Shown here: positions 22,501 to 33,138 of the stretch, in pieces | Layout of the letters: each line of letters begins with the position of its first letter | How positions within the stretch are numbered: position 1 is the stretch's first letter | Assembly: GCA_013054445.1 (NCBI GenBank) | Contig: JAAMPI010000325.1 | Location: 1 to 43,171 of the forward strand | From: Cudoniella acicularis | Lineage: Eukaryota; Ascomycota; Leotiomycetes; Helotiales; Helotiaceae | Length of the DNA stretch: 43,171 bases | Direction: 5' to 3' | The notes under the pieces: generated by a model | Told to the model about the DNA's origin: nothing | Seen by the model: only the letters and a program-made list of their open reading frames with translations | The model's database searches: none | Made by a program: the position numbers and the translations under genes

Positions 22501-24028
22501 GTAGTGTATCTGCCGCTGAGATTCTTTCAAGTTGAAATTGGTCAGTGCCCAGAATCATAACGCTTTTCTCCAACTCAGACGTTTCTCGACTTATAATTAG
22601 GATTCGTAAAGGTATCGATTTATCCAATTTGGGGGGCATATTGTCGAAAAGGGAAGACGAATCCCCACTCACCGAGGCCATCGATGACCCAATAATGTCG
22701 TGGGAGCTCCGTCTGAAAAATGCCGGATAAGAATAGCTTCCGCCATACAGTGCGTTCGTTGTCCTGGCCGAATCTGACATCATTCTCCTGCACCTCTAAC
22801 AGCGTCTCTCGCACTTGAGTATTCGTACAAGTCATCTGGAAAGCCATGGACCGGAGACAGGAACCGAGCCGTGACTTCGATTTATTCCTGTATTTGAAGA
22901 AGAAATATCCGCAGTCCGCATTCATTTCTCGTAACTAAGTAATAACATATCCTGCAAGAACAAAATTGCCAGCTGCTGGTTTTCCGCTTATCCAAAGTAC
23001 ATTTGGCGCATCTGGGGCGAAGTCCTTCCCTTTCAGGTAAGCCTTCTTCGTTAACAACTATTGACAAGTTCCGGGCATACGAGCATCTTTAACGTTGATG
23101 GGATCATCCGGCAGGTTCTCAGAGACACCTAAATAGTTCTCTAGGTCTTCGACCCGGGTGTGCCATTGTTTCTCTCTCAAATTCAACACTATGAAATTTT
23201 AGCGAAGCCCACAATGGGCTTCATAGTTTATCATACCTGGCTTGGATAATCTATCAACAGGAGAAGCAAGTGAGTTGTGGATGGTTATGTGGTTTTGGTC
23301 TGTTTCTGTATCAAATTTGTAGATTGAACGGTTATCAGCGTTCATAGGAATCTGTTTCTCTTCGCGGTATCCGAGCGTAGCCGAGTCAGGACTAACAATG
23401 AGTCTGCTGATGGGACCGCCCATGCTGAGTTTTTGAGTCTCGTAGAATGAGCAGAGTTTCGACTCCCGCAGAATAATGACGAAAATCATTATTAATTGAT
23501 TGTATAGCTACAGAGCTCCTCTGGAGGTCAGCAACATAAGGGCGGGACGAGTAGGTAGCCTGAAGAATGCAATTCAAAAGTTTAACCGAGTCAAAACCCC
23601 GATGTGGCATGGCAAGAAAGAGGATTGCTTGAAAGTGTTTTGCCAGGAGTTCATACGCAGCATCTTGTCTTGCTAACATGAAGGCCTTCTTAATGACTGA
23701 GCCTCCCATGCTGTGCCCTATGAACACTATCGCCGTATTTGCATTCACTAGACATGGCGATGTGCTTATCTCGCCAAGCAAGGACTTCCTGAAATGATGG
23801 ATGTTCAAGCAGTTATCGGTGCCTTTGACCCGATCCGAATTATATTCAAAGCTATGTACTCGGCATTCTTGAAAAGCTGAAAGCAGGATCTTTGGAAAGT
23901 CATTCCTGGGGCCACTAGTGCGCAATCGAGTTCGTCTTGCTCCATGGAACCACAAGACCGTGTACAAAGATGAGGTCGGTTAGAGACTCTGAGAGCGAGT
24001 ACTGGAGGTTGAGCCCAAGGGAGCCCTT
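19573..24028 (-). pseudogene. Decayed fungal NLR: alpha/beta hydrolase - NACHT - WD40 protein
   Basis: Read 5' to 3' on the minus strand the parts are as follows. A serine-hydrolase-like domain with DLIFVHGL (about 23970), nucleophile elbow GHSMGG and MPHRG. The linker SPDSATLGYREE...ADNRSIYKF. A NACHT region with a P-loop-like GKPAAGNF (about 22963-22986), YFFFKYRNKS, LRSMAFQM and HYWVIDGLGEW, then winged-helix sequence to about 21941. Last, WD-like blades such as GLKTIRIWNIRRGEAIYTF and ASWDLDND down to 19573. In-frame stops lie at 23915-23917, 23900-23902, 23058-23060, 22936-22938, 21852-21854, 21636-21638 and 20700-20702. Frame breaks lie near 23880, 23457-23459, 22670, 21395-21403 (A9 run) and 20930. 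The P-loop Lys and Ser/Thr are replaced by Asn and Phe. NLRs of this class sense non-self and trigger cell death. This copy cannot encode the full protein. No start codon is identifiable. Confidence 0.88.
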
Positions 24029-26032
24029 CTAACCGTCGGCACTATCGGTACTGCGGAAGGTTGAGTCAGAAGCCCAGGGAGTAAGTCTAGTGAGGGGATG
24101 TGCTGCCGGATGTCGAGTTAGAATCCTTGCGTCGAAAGCGTCATATAGACTATGCAAGGTTCAGCGCATACCAGGAAAGCGTACGAGGAGCCTTACGAGA
24201 TCGCTTAGCATGATTCTCAAATCAGCCCAAAGGAAAACCCCGCCCTAACCCAAGCAGAAACTCGGCAGCAGGTACGCGCACTGTACTTACACCCGGTGCT
24301 AGACTATAGTAGTATTATCGATGTGACGCTGCAGTCATGCACTTGACTTTTAGGTATCTAGCAACTGCGTGATGTGCCGTTCTGCCAGCTGGATGCAAAG
24401 TCGCAGCGTCTAGAGGCCGATACTGTACTTGTACAACGAAAGAGGTCCTACGCGCCTCGGGTGATGCAGTGCTCTGCCTATAGAAGGCTACAGTGAGAGG
24501 CAGGCCGCGTGTCGTTTCTCTAGCCGCAACGAGACTAGGAAGGCTGGAGGTTGTGCTGAGGAGCTCGTCTCCCCGCTTACACGTACACGTAGATTCGTCA
24601 AAGACGATGGCGGGTTCGCTGGCGGTCACATCGTTGGTGGTATATATTCATAGATCATGCTAGCCTGCTAGGCAACTGTGGGGCGGACCTGCCGCCGAAA
24701 AATGATAACTTTATCAGGCAGCACGTGACGCACAGGATGACTTTAAACTGCTCGACACCCACAGTTGTGATCTCAACATCACATTATAACTCTCCATTGA
24801 TGGTAAAAATGGCTATAAAAGCGATTGCGAACGCGGCTATGGTTGAATTCTTGCCCTGGCTGTCATATTCTTCAGATTGTCCGATTGTGACACGTTTCGA
24901 GTCTCGTTCCGTTCACTGCGTGCGCGGCGTGATGCGACAGATGTCGACTCAACTGGTGTAAATTGGATAAAGAACTTGTCGGTGCGATGGAACGCGTTAC
25001 TACGCGCCAATGGCATCAAGGCTGCCGCTGGCCAAGGAAGGGTAACAGATGATTCTGAATCTACGGCGATCAGTTTATCCGTGACACTCTCGAGAAATCG
25101 GGATTCACGACTGCACAATGCCGCTCAAAGATGTCGCTTGTTCACGACACTGTTTCTCCTATCCGGCACAGGCGACTACCTCAATCACTATCAGTTATCG
25201 TCGGCAGTGGTCCACACGTCGAAAGTCGTGCGTTTACATCACGGTGGCGCACTTCGAGATCATGGGGCATGTTGAAGATCATGCACAACACCAGCACCAT
25301 TTAAACTTATTCAAGTCTTCCCAGCAGAACGCGGCATGCAAAAGCCTCAATTCGGGATGATCATGTACTCCACACTCTGTGGCGGATGTCTGTGCCAAAA
25401 ACAGCCTGAACCAGTATCTGAGAGTCTGTTTTGACAGGCATGGGCGCTAGAGATAAAACATTCTCTGGTACGGATACAGTCAGACCGAACGCAAGTGCGA
25501 GTGCGAGTGCGAGTGCGAGAGTTTTTGTTTCTGCGCCCAGCTTTCATCCTATGGCTGAGGCTGTAAAGTATCCCCAGCCATGTTCACGTCTTACGGTTTG
25601 ACTGGTCCCGGCGGAATCACGAAAAACCTCATGTTTCTATGTCGAGATTTAATCCATATGTCAGTTACTTAGGGATTGGTATTTGCCAATCGTTTCATAT
25701 AGTTGAGGATTTCTCGATCGGTAGTCGTCATCATCGGATTCAAAGTCAAAAAAACTACCTCTGAGGGGGTGGAAGGTGTGTCAAAATATCCAGAGTTTGG
25801 TTGAAACGCTGCGGACACATTGTAGCCCCCGGCCGGTGTGCGGACCACCCTCCACCATTAAAACCATATAGCATCCATGGGGACATGGCGGCATTATTCG
25901 AACCATATCTAACAGCTAATGGGGTTTCCTTTCATTTCTAATTTGACATTCCTTGGACAACTCACTCCTTTTTTATTATAGAGCCAAGACGCTCCCTTCT
26001 TCAGGCTTGACGCTATTCCGGATATTGGTATC
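24029..26032. other. Two-kilobase gap without a recognised gene
   Basis: Several frames of 60-130 codons on both strands (24315-24629 minus, 24877-25275 plus) overlap each other and show no domain, so none is called. The 3' end, about 25600-26032, should hold the SulP promoter, with CGG-rich sequence near 25830-25850. Confidence 0.5.
25495..25518. repeat. GTGCGA hexanucleotide microsatellite, four units
   Basis: Four successive GTGCGA units, preceded by GCAA and followed by GAGTTTTT, in non-coding DNA. Confidence 0.85.
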
Positions 26033-28138
26033 ATGGCGCCTAAACTGCTTGAGAAGCTCCGGAACGATCCAAATCTCACCCGAGCCGGAGTCGGTATCGC
26101 CAGAGGGGCGAAAGGTTTTCCCGCGGGCACGGGAAGGTACCTCGCCAGGAAATTACCAGTTGTACAATGGCTGCCCAATTACTCTCCGGGATGGCTCGTC
26201 AATGATATCATTGCTGGAATATCTGTCGGTCTGGTTGCGTTGCCACAAGCCATCACGTTCTCTATGCAGGCAGACGTTCCCATTAAAGATGCTCTTCTGG
26301 GAAGTTGGTTGCCGCCCATCATCTATACTTTGATGGGAACGTCAAGAGGTAGGTCCTACCCGCCATCGATTCGTGACAGCTTTCTAAAATATTATTAGAC
26401 ATCACTCCAGGATTAACAGCAACTACTACACTTTTCACAGGTCAGGTTGTTAAAACGATCGTTACACTTGCGCCTGCTGTGCCTCCCGTCTTTATCATAA
26501 CAATGGTGTCATTTGCCGTGGGGATCTGGTCACTCATTTTAGGGTTATTGAACCTTGGCTTCATCTTCGATCTTCTTTCTCAACCCGTGGTCGATGGGTT
26601 CATAATGGGAGTTTCTCAAATTGTTGTGCTTGGACAAATACCGGCAATTCTAGGTCTTGTGGGAATCAGTCCCGTATTCATGGACCAGATGCCGCAGATC
26701 CTCAAGTCGCTTAACCTGATCAAAGCTAGTTCAATTGGACTTGCTGTCACCGGTATTGTTCTGATGGTCGCGCTACAATTTATTGGGAAGAAATGGGGAT
26801 CAAAAAACCGGGCCCTCAAAACTTTCTGTACTGCAAGGCACATCATTGTCATTGGGATATTCACATTGGTGAGCTTCCTTGTCAACAAAAACCTCGGTAC
26901 AGAACCGGTTTGGCAGATCACAGCACAAGTCGATCCAGTTATCCCAAATCCAACAATTCCTAATAGTATCCTCCTCCAAAATCTCCTACTTCCAGCAGTT
27001 GCCATCACCTTATTCGTGGCACTCGAGCACATCTCTCTCGCCAAGTCACTCGCCAACCTGAAAGGCTACTCCTTCGACCCCAGCCAGGAACTTGTCTCCC
27101 TCGGCATCACTAACACCATCAACTCCCTAATTGGCGGTGCCCCAGTCGGAGGCGGTGATCTCACCCGGGCAGCAATTAACATCGAATCCGGGGTCCGCAG
27201 TCCCCTTGGCGGCCTCTTCTCCTCCGCTCATCCTCCTCTACTCCATCTTCCAACTCGGCTCCGTCTTAAAATGGATCCCAGCACCCACCCTCGCAGCCGT
27301 AATCCTCGTGTCGGTCGTCGAAGCAGCGCCGCCAATGGGTCTCTTAGGCATTTACTGGAAAATCTCTTTCGTCGACTTCCTCGCCAATATCCTCGCTTTT
27401 AACACCACGCTTCTCGTTTCCGGACAAGTAGGCATCGGAATGGGTTTCGCGATCTCAACATTCTATACCCTTTTCCGTCTCATGTCCACCCGTCCTACCA
27501 CCCTTTCATCGTCCGATCTCGAAAATCAACATAATCCCGGCCACTCATCCTGGTGGACAAAAGGCGATACCGTCCCCGACGGAACAGCAGTCATCAGCAT
27601 CCCACGCGACCTTATGTACCTCAACGCCAAACGCATCAAGAAAAACATCCTCGATTCCGTTTACACCGATTTCTACGGTATTCCTCCATCCGACGCGGAA
27701 AAGAGAGAAAGGAATTGGAATTTCTGCGCTGAGAAATACATCGCACGTCTCCGTCGTTTGGCCGGTATAAGCCGCGTGGAGACCAAACGTCTCCGAATCC
27801 TAATCCTCGATCTCTCAGCCGTATCGTTCGTCGACGCAACGGGCATGCAAGCCTTAACAGCCATCAAGAAAGAAATCCGAGTTTACGGCGGCATAAACGT
27901 CGAAATGCGATTCGTAGGTATGAAAGAGGGAGTGAAGAAGAGATTCAAGAGAGCGGGATGGGGATTGACGAGTCCGTACGAGACGGAACTGCTTGATCCG
28001 GAGATTTTAGAGGTGGTGAGTGTGGAGAGGGATTTGGTTTTTGATCATTTGGCGTTGGCGGTGCAGTATCAGAATTCGGTGGGGAAGGGGATGAGGGTTA
28101 ATGAGTATGAATATGGGATGGATATGGCTAAGGGGTGA
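26033..28138 (+). CDS. SulP-family anion (sulfate) permease with STAS domain, one frame break
   Basis: Exons 26033-26348 and 26399-28138, 50 nt intron (GTAGGT...ATTAG), about 684 residues. After a cytosolic N-tail the SulP core shows LPNYSPGWLVNDIIAGISVG, LVALPQAITFSMQA, PIIYTLMGTSRDITPG, LSQPVVDGFIMGVSQIVVLG, FVALEHISLAKSLA and SLGITNTINSLIGG. The C-terminus (from about 27590) is a STAS domain: AVISIPRDLMYLNAKRIKKN and LRILILDLSAVSFVDATGMQ. The family takes up sulfate or related anions across the plasma membrane. Frame 1 changes to frame 2 near 27221-27229: GGLFSS in one frame, then LILLYSIFQLGSVLKW in the next. One extra base or two missing bases would explain it, and no splice sites do. 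Everything else is intact. Confidence 0.88.
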
Positions 28139-29230
28139 TTGAGAGGATGCAAGGTGGAAAGGGGAGGGTGTGTGAGAGTTGGAATAATGGGCAGATGAAA
28201 TTCGGTCTGGATGAGGTGGCTTTGGATGTTGGATTAGGAGGATGTTTAGGGTCGAAGAATGCTTCTGGCGCTTTATTAATTGTGTGAACACAATTGCGAT
28301 AGGTAATACAACCTAGAAAGATGTTACAAGTAAACATAGTATACTGCTTAATAGCGGTTTCTTACCCGTATATCATCCTAATACTTCTACGGCCTCTCTA
28401 TCGTCACCTCTCTCAACATAGAGCAGGAGAATATTTCGGAATCGTAAGTTCTCCCTGTCCGCTTGAAAAGTCCATCTTAAAATATTATTCAAGAACGAGA
28501 ATAAAGGATCCTACGACTCACGATTTCTGCTTATGCTTGTAGGCTGGCATTCGTTTCTGCGGAAGTCATATTTTCGGGGCCCAAAGTCTGTGTTTTTAGG
28601 ATATTTTCAGGCTTCTAAAAAATAAAGTTGTCGCGTTCACTTGAAAGTTATAAAATAACAAGAGGTAATTTTAATATAGGACCCAGAAATCAAGAGCAAT
28701 AAAAAAGCAAAGGAGTTTTTTATTAACTAAATTTTTATTCCTGGTAAAATGCCTTAAAAAATCGGACTTTGGGCTCCAGGCTCGTAAGCGAGGAGCTGAA
28801 AAGGGGTAGAAAAAAATAATGAAATTCAGTCAATTCAGCGGCATTCTTAAAAAGAAACATTTCTTCCTTCTTTGAAGAACTTGTATATATTTCGTGTGCT
28901 CTTAGGAGTAACTGAGAAATGCTGTGCAACTGTGGCATTCTCAAACATGCCCAATTGGCTAGGCTGCATCGACGGAGCGACAAAATTGGCCTCCTATCTA
29001 AAACAAACTATTGAAATGGCTTGAATGATGGGTTTAGCTTGACGCCACTTCAAAGAGAAGCGACAAAGCGCTGAGCAGCGGCCAGTGCTTTTAACTGGTT
29101 TTTCCCCACCCGGAATGGCGGGGTTGCTTCAAATTACATTGAGTACCCCCAAAGAACTGAAATCATTAACGAGAAACTCTTTATCAGTGATCCCCAACGC
29201 CTATTAAAACCCGAAATAATTAGTCTCAAC
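28139..29230. other. Intergenic between SulP and second HET gene
   Basis: No supported gene. Short frames at 28321-28542 (+) and 28735-28983 (-) lack domains. It contains the imperfect inverted repeat listed next. The HET promoter should lie just before 29231. Confidence 0.5.
28576..28777. repeat. Imperfect inverted repeat, arms ~50 nt
   Basis: The left arm (about 28576-28628, starting GGGGCCCAAAGTC) and the reverse complement of the right arm (about 28729-28777, starting GGAGCCCAAAGTC) are similar over about 45 nt, with shared TTTTTWAGG and ATTTT. About 100 nt separate the arms. A small fold-back element is possible. Confidence 0.4.
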
Positions 29231-31349
29231 ATGTCATCCTCATCCAAGTCATCTTCAATCTATGACAATCTGCCGGTGGATTCCTCCACAATTCGCATCC
29301 TCACCCTTCTCCCCTCCTCTTCGCCAAGCTCAGAAATCCACTTTTTGCTCTCAACTGCCAAGTTCTTGCGATCTCCCAAAGATGCCGGCACCATCAAGAA
29401 AATTGCAACTCCTTTCGAGGCACTTTCCTATACCTGGGGTGCAAAAGAACCCCGCTACAACCTAGTCTGTCAAGGGTCCAAGATCGACGTCAACAAGAAT
29501 CTCCACGAAGCCTTGAAAGCGCTACGGTACCCCACAGTAGAAAGAAAGCTCTGGGTTGACGCGATATGTATTAATCAAGCCGATAACAACGAGAAATCAA
29601 CACAAGTCCCTTTAATGAAATATATCTACCAGCACGCAAAACGCGTCATGATATGGCTCGGTCCCGAAGACAACGGAACGGAAACTGCCTTTAGACTTAT
29701 ACGACTTGCGGCAAAATGCGCGCATCGAGAATTAGGCGTGTTATCCATACCTTTCTTTAGTAGATCAGCGAATTGGCTTTTCTACTGGCTTCTTGGCGCA
29801 ATCTACTATTACTTTGGATGGGAACCGAAGACGATAAGTCATGAAGAGTTTAGTGCTGAAGCCAACAAGGCAAGGGGCTTCCCGTCGATGGAAATCCAGA
29901 AAGACATAGATGAATGGGTGGCTTTAGCAGGTATCCTTAAGCGGGAGTGGTTCTCGCGATGCTGGATCAAACAAGAATCAGCATTTGCGTCTGTGGCCAA
30001 GATCCAAGTTGGGACTCATGTGCTAGATTGGTCAGATTTATGTCTTGCCATCAGATTCTTTGCAAACAAACGCTACGCGCAGGTATTCGGCCCGCAGACA
30101 TTGAAGAGGTTACACCCGGAATTGCAGAACCTTCAGACGTTCGAAGGATTCGATGAGGTGATACGAAATGTCTATGCCCTTTGTGTATACTCACGCATTA
30201 GTATGGGAAGGACGGCATGGCACCCGATGCCACTCATTGCCTTGCTTGACGCAACGAGATCTCTCCAAGCTTCGATGGAGGTGGATAAAGTGTATGCCAT
30301 GCTCGGTCTTGCGAAAGAGGAATCTGAAATCACGGTTGACTATGACACTTCTGTAAGAGTCCTCTATACAAAGGTGGCAAGATTGCTCCTCCAAACACCT
30401 CCGGGACAAGCACAAGCGACATATCCGCTTCAAGCTCTCGCACATGTCAAACACTACCCGGAATCAAACGATGGGAAAGAAAAGGCAGATAATACAGAAC
30501 CTGACGAATCCCTTCCATCTTGGGTTGCTTGCTGGCACGATCCACGTCAACAATCCGATGCCCGAAAAGACAACGAGTCACCCCGTATGTTCTTAATCTC
30601 CGATTTGAAAAGCTCAGTTAAATTCACAGCCGGAGGCACTGAATACGTCCCACCTGTTGTGGACCCTTTGAAACCAGAAGACCCGTACGAGATATCCTTC
30701 GAGGGCTTTGAATTCGGGACCATCTCAACCACTAGCGAGCCCCTCAAAACACTACCATTGTCTCGTTCGCGACTTTGGGACCTGGTAACAGATATCTGGA
30801 AGGTGGTCCAAAACAGACACGTCCTGTACCCAACGGGAGAGAGAATCGATGAAGCATTGGCGCAGACGCTTACCATGTCCGACACGGCTTCCTTGATGGC
30901 TAGTCAAGGAGAAGATACCTACCATGCGATTGACTTCCAGCATTTCTGCGTTTCCATCTACGACCAAACAATAAAAATACTACAAAAAAAAGGAACAATT
31001 TTCTGAGATTGAAAACTTACGTGCAGTTTGGGAGGGGGAATACATAAGGTTAAAGGCTTTAGTCGGGGAGGAGCATGTCAAATCACTTACGTTTTCAAGA
31101 GACTTGCAGCGCACCTGTCGCTCGAGAAAGCTCTTTGGCACGAAGGAGAGGTATATTGGTGTTGGGGATATTACGCTTGAGAAAGGAGACTTGGTGTGTG
31201 TCCTTCTTGGAGGCAAGACCCCTTTTATTCTTCGCCAGGTTGTCGGTAGCAAGTATAGGTTTATTGGTGAGTGTTATTTGCATGGGATTATGCTTGGAGA
31301 GGCTCTTAAAGAGGGCCTCAAGGGAAAGAAAGTGTTCACTCTGATTTAG
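29231..31349 (+). CDS. HET-domain protein with conserved C-terminus, one homopolymer frame break
   Basis: Single exon. The N-terminal HET domain spans about residues 55-265: FEALSYTWGAKEP, NKNLHEALKALRYP, KLWVDAICINQADNNEKSTQ, KRVMIWLGPED and WFSRCWIKQESAFA. The middle contains the usual VDKVYAMLGLA-type segment and YPESNDG...LPSWV. The first frame stops at 31006. The expected C-terminal block (RSRKLFGTKERYIGVGDITL, KGDLVCVLLGG, PFILRQV, GECYLHGIM) continues in the next frame to 31349. The switch occurs at an eight-A run (30984-30991); seven As would give one 705-residue protein. HET proteins of this architecture execute incompatibility cell death. The break is either a sequencing error or a truncation that removes about 115 residues. 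The intact C-terminal frame with no other stops argues for very recent loss or error. Confidence 0.88.
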
Positions 31350-31492
31350 GGGAGTTTTCTGGTAGTTCAACACGACTTTTTCCCCCTCTCTGCCAAAATC
31401 GGTTAGTTAGTCTGGCCGCTTCAACTCAGGTGCTAATCACTCCCGGCTCACTCCCGACTCACCCAGCTCACCTGAGCCGCCTGAGCAACCGC
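31350..31492. other. HET2 3' flank
   Basis: Short GC-rich stretch with repeated CTCAC/CCCGACTCACC blocks leading into the hAT target site. No gene. Confidence 0.4.
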
Positions 31493-31890
31493 CAGACTTG
31501 GGCATAAATACGGGTCTACCCGTGGGTACCCGGGTACTTAGGTCCTGGGTATCGCCCAGAACGATTCTAGCGGGTCGGGTACAAAGACGACGGGTTAAGT
31601 TCATAAAATTATCGTATTTTTATACCTATTTTTATATAAATAAGTCGGAATATATTATGATTTACCGGCCCGTAAATTTATTTTTTTCAGGCTAACTTTT
31701 AGAATTTCTATTTTTAGCGGGCCGAAGTCTTAAAATAACCTCCGGAGCTTGTTATCTACTTTCCGGGTCACGTATCTAGATACCCGGGTACCCTTGGGTT
31801 TCCGGGTAACCGTCCAACATATCTGCTTCGGGTTGGGTAACCGCCCGTCGAAGGCCTGGGTTGGACCCGAATTACCCATGCCCAAGTCTG
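31493..31890. mobile_element. hAT-type MITE with 8 bp target-site duplication
   Basis: The terminal inverted repeat CAGACTTGGGCAT (31493-31505) is matched exactly by the reverse complement at 31878-31890. Flanking octamers GCAACCGC (31485-31492) and GCAATCGC (31891-31898) differ at one base and form the target duplication typical of hAT elements. Subterminal zones are rich in GGGTACCCG-type motifs and the core is AT-rich. At 398 bp it encodes no transposase and would need one supplied in trans. Confidence 0.88.
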
Positions 31891-31898
31891 GCAATCGC

Positions 31899-32790
31899 TG
31901 AGCCGTACTCACTGCCTTTCCACATTTCTTATCTCTTAATCCTTCACCAAATATTGCTTCATAGATGCTGATAAGTGTGACGACACGTAAAGGCTATGTC
32001 AAAGGAAAAGAGGCCAAGTAAAGGGGGAAGAAGTCTTTGATCTTGTAGATAATTGCCTAGTGAACGAGGATATTAAGCTAGAGAAAGAAGAAGAGAGAAT
32101 GAGAGAGGGAGTTCTCGTTTAAATACAAGACTTCCGTCACGTCTAACGCTAATAGGTCGTACGGCGCTATCAGGTGCGGGTGAATAGTCATGTGAGAATT
32201 GCCACATCAAGTCAATTAATATAAACGAATAATTTTATTCTAAAAAAAGCCCGAAGTATCACGGAGTAAAGTTCTTCCAATTTTTGCACGCACTAATCAA
32301 TCAGTCGTCTTGGATGACGCCTAGGATATAGACTAATATAGTAGCTAATTTGGACAGGTTTAGTAGATTTAGAGATGCGGCATAGCCCTCAGCTGCCCAA
32401 AGTCTTTTCGCAGATGGATGTTCAGAGACAGGGTGCTCGGTTCACAGCATGGGAGCTCTGGCTGGGAGAAGTCTAATAGTGTTAATGAATTTTAATTTTT
32501 TTGAGGCTGGAGCAGGATGATTTCCAGGCTTCAGGCATCAGCACCTTGTCCAAAAGCAAATAATCTTATAGTACAGTTTGTCACCTAGTCTACGACTAAG
32601 CAAGATCTCGATCTTCTCTATTGAATGTCTTATTGTGCTCACAAACTTTTATATTATATTTCCGAACTGTCTCCGGACAGTATAGTCCACCGGCCGTCCA
32701 GTCCCTGATAAGCATCAATTCTGCTGGTCTCTCGCTTCTCCCCACAATCTCCCCCTTCGTATGTAATGACGTTGACTTAGTGATATTGGG
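31899..32790. other. Non-coding, no gene seen
   Basis: Purine-rich stretch at about 32020-32110, then AT-rich DNA. The minus frame 32596-32865 runs into the adjacent MITE and shows no domain. Confidence 0.45.
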
Positions 32791-32792
32791 TA

Positions 32793-33136
32793 CACTCATT
32801 TTGGCATGAGGCAACAAGGCAGGAATTACGATGTTAACGTAGTTAAGCGAGGGCGTGCGAGGCATTACTAGGCATTCTTGCCCTTTTAATAAGCGAGATA
32901 CTACCCCGAGACACTCTTAATTACCCTATAAAAACAACTCCTTTAAAGTAATAGTCTTAAAACTTACTATAACCTATTCCTAATAATTTAATAAATATAA
33001 TAATTTAGGTGTTTTTTAAATTATAAATTTACGTTAATTCGGTATATTATGATTATTCTCTTAATGAAATAAAGCGGCGTTGTTAAATTTGTATATGTTT
33101 TTGCCAATGCCTTGTTGCCTCATGCCATAATAAGCG
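32793..33136. mobile_element. TA-flanked MITE (Tc1/mariner-like)
   Basis: The left terminus from 32793 (CACTCATTTTGG...) and the reverse complement of the right terminus ending 33136 (CGCTTATTATGG...) are nearly identical for 29 bases and share an exact 20-mer, TGGCATGAGGCAACAAGGCA. TA dinucleotides flank both ends (32791-32792, 33137-33138), the Tc1/mariner target duplication. The 344 bp body is AT-rich and non-coding. Confidence 0.8.
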
Positions 33137-33138
33137 TA

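Noticed and set aside
24315..25275. Genes in the 24-25.3 kb gap
   Set aside because: Frames on both strands overlap, none has a domain, and no intron joins improve them.
27131..27240. An intron to explain the SulP frame change
   Set aside because: No GT-AG pair in the right phase would preserve the recognisable transmembrane sequence on both sides. A 1-nt insertion or 2-nt deletion is simpler.
32596..32865. An 89-codon minus-strand gene
   Set aside because: It overlaps the terminal repeat of the TA-flanked MITE and has no recognisable domain.
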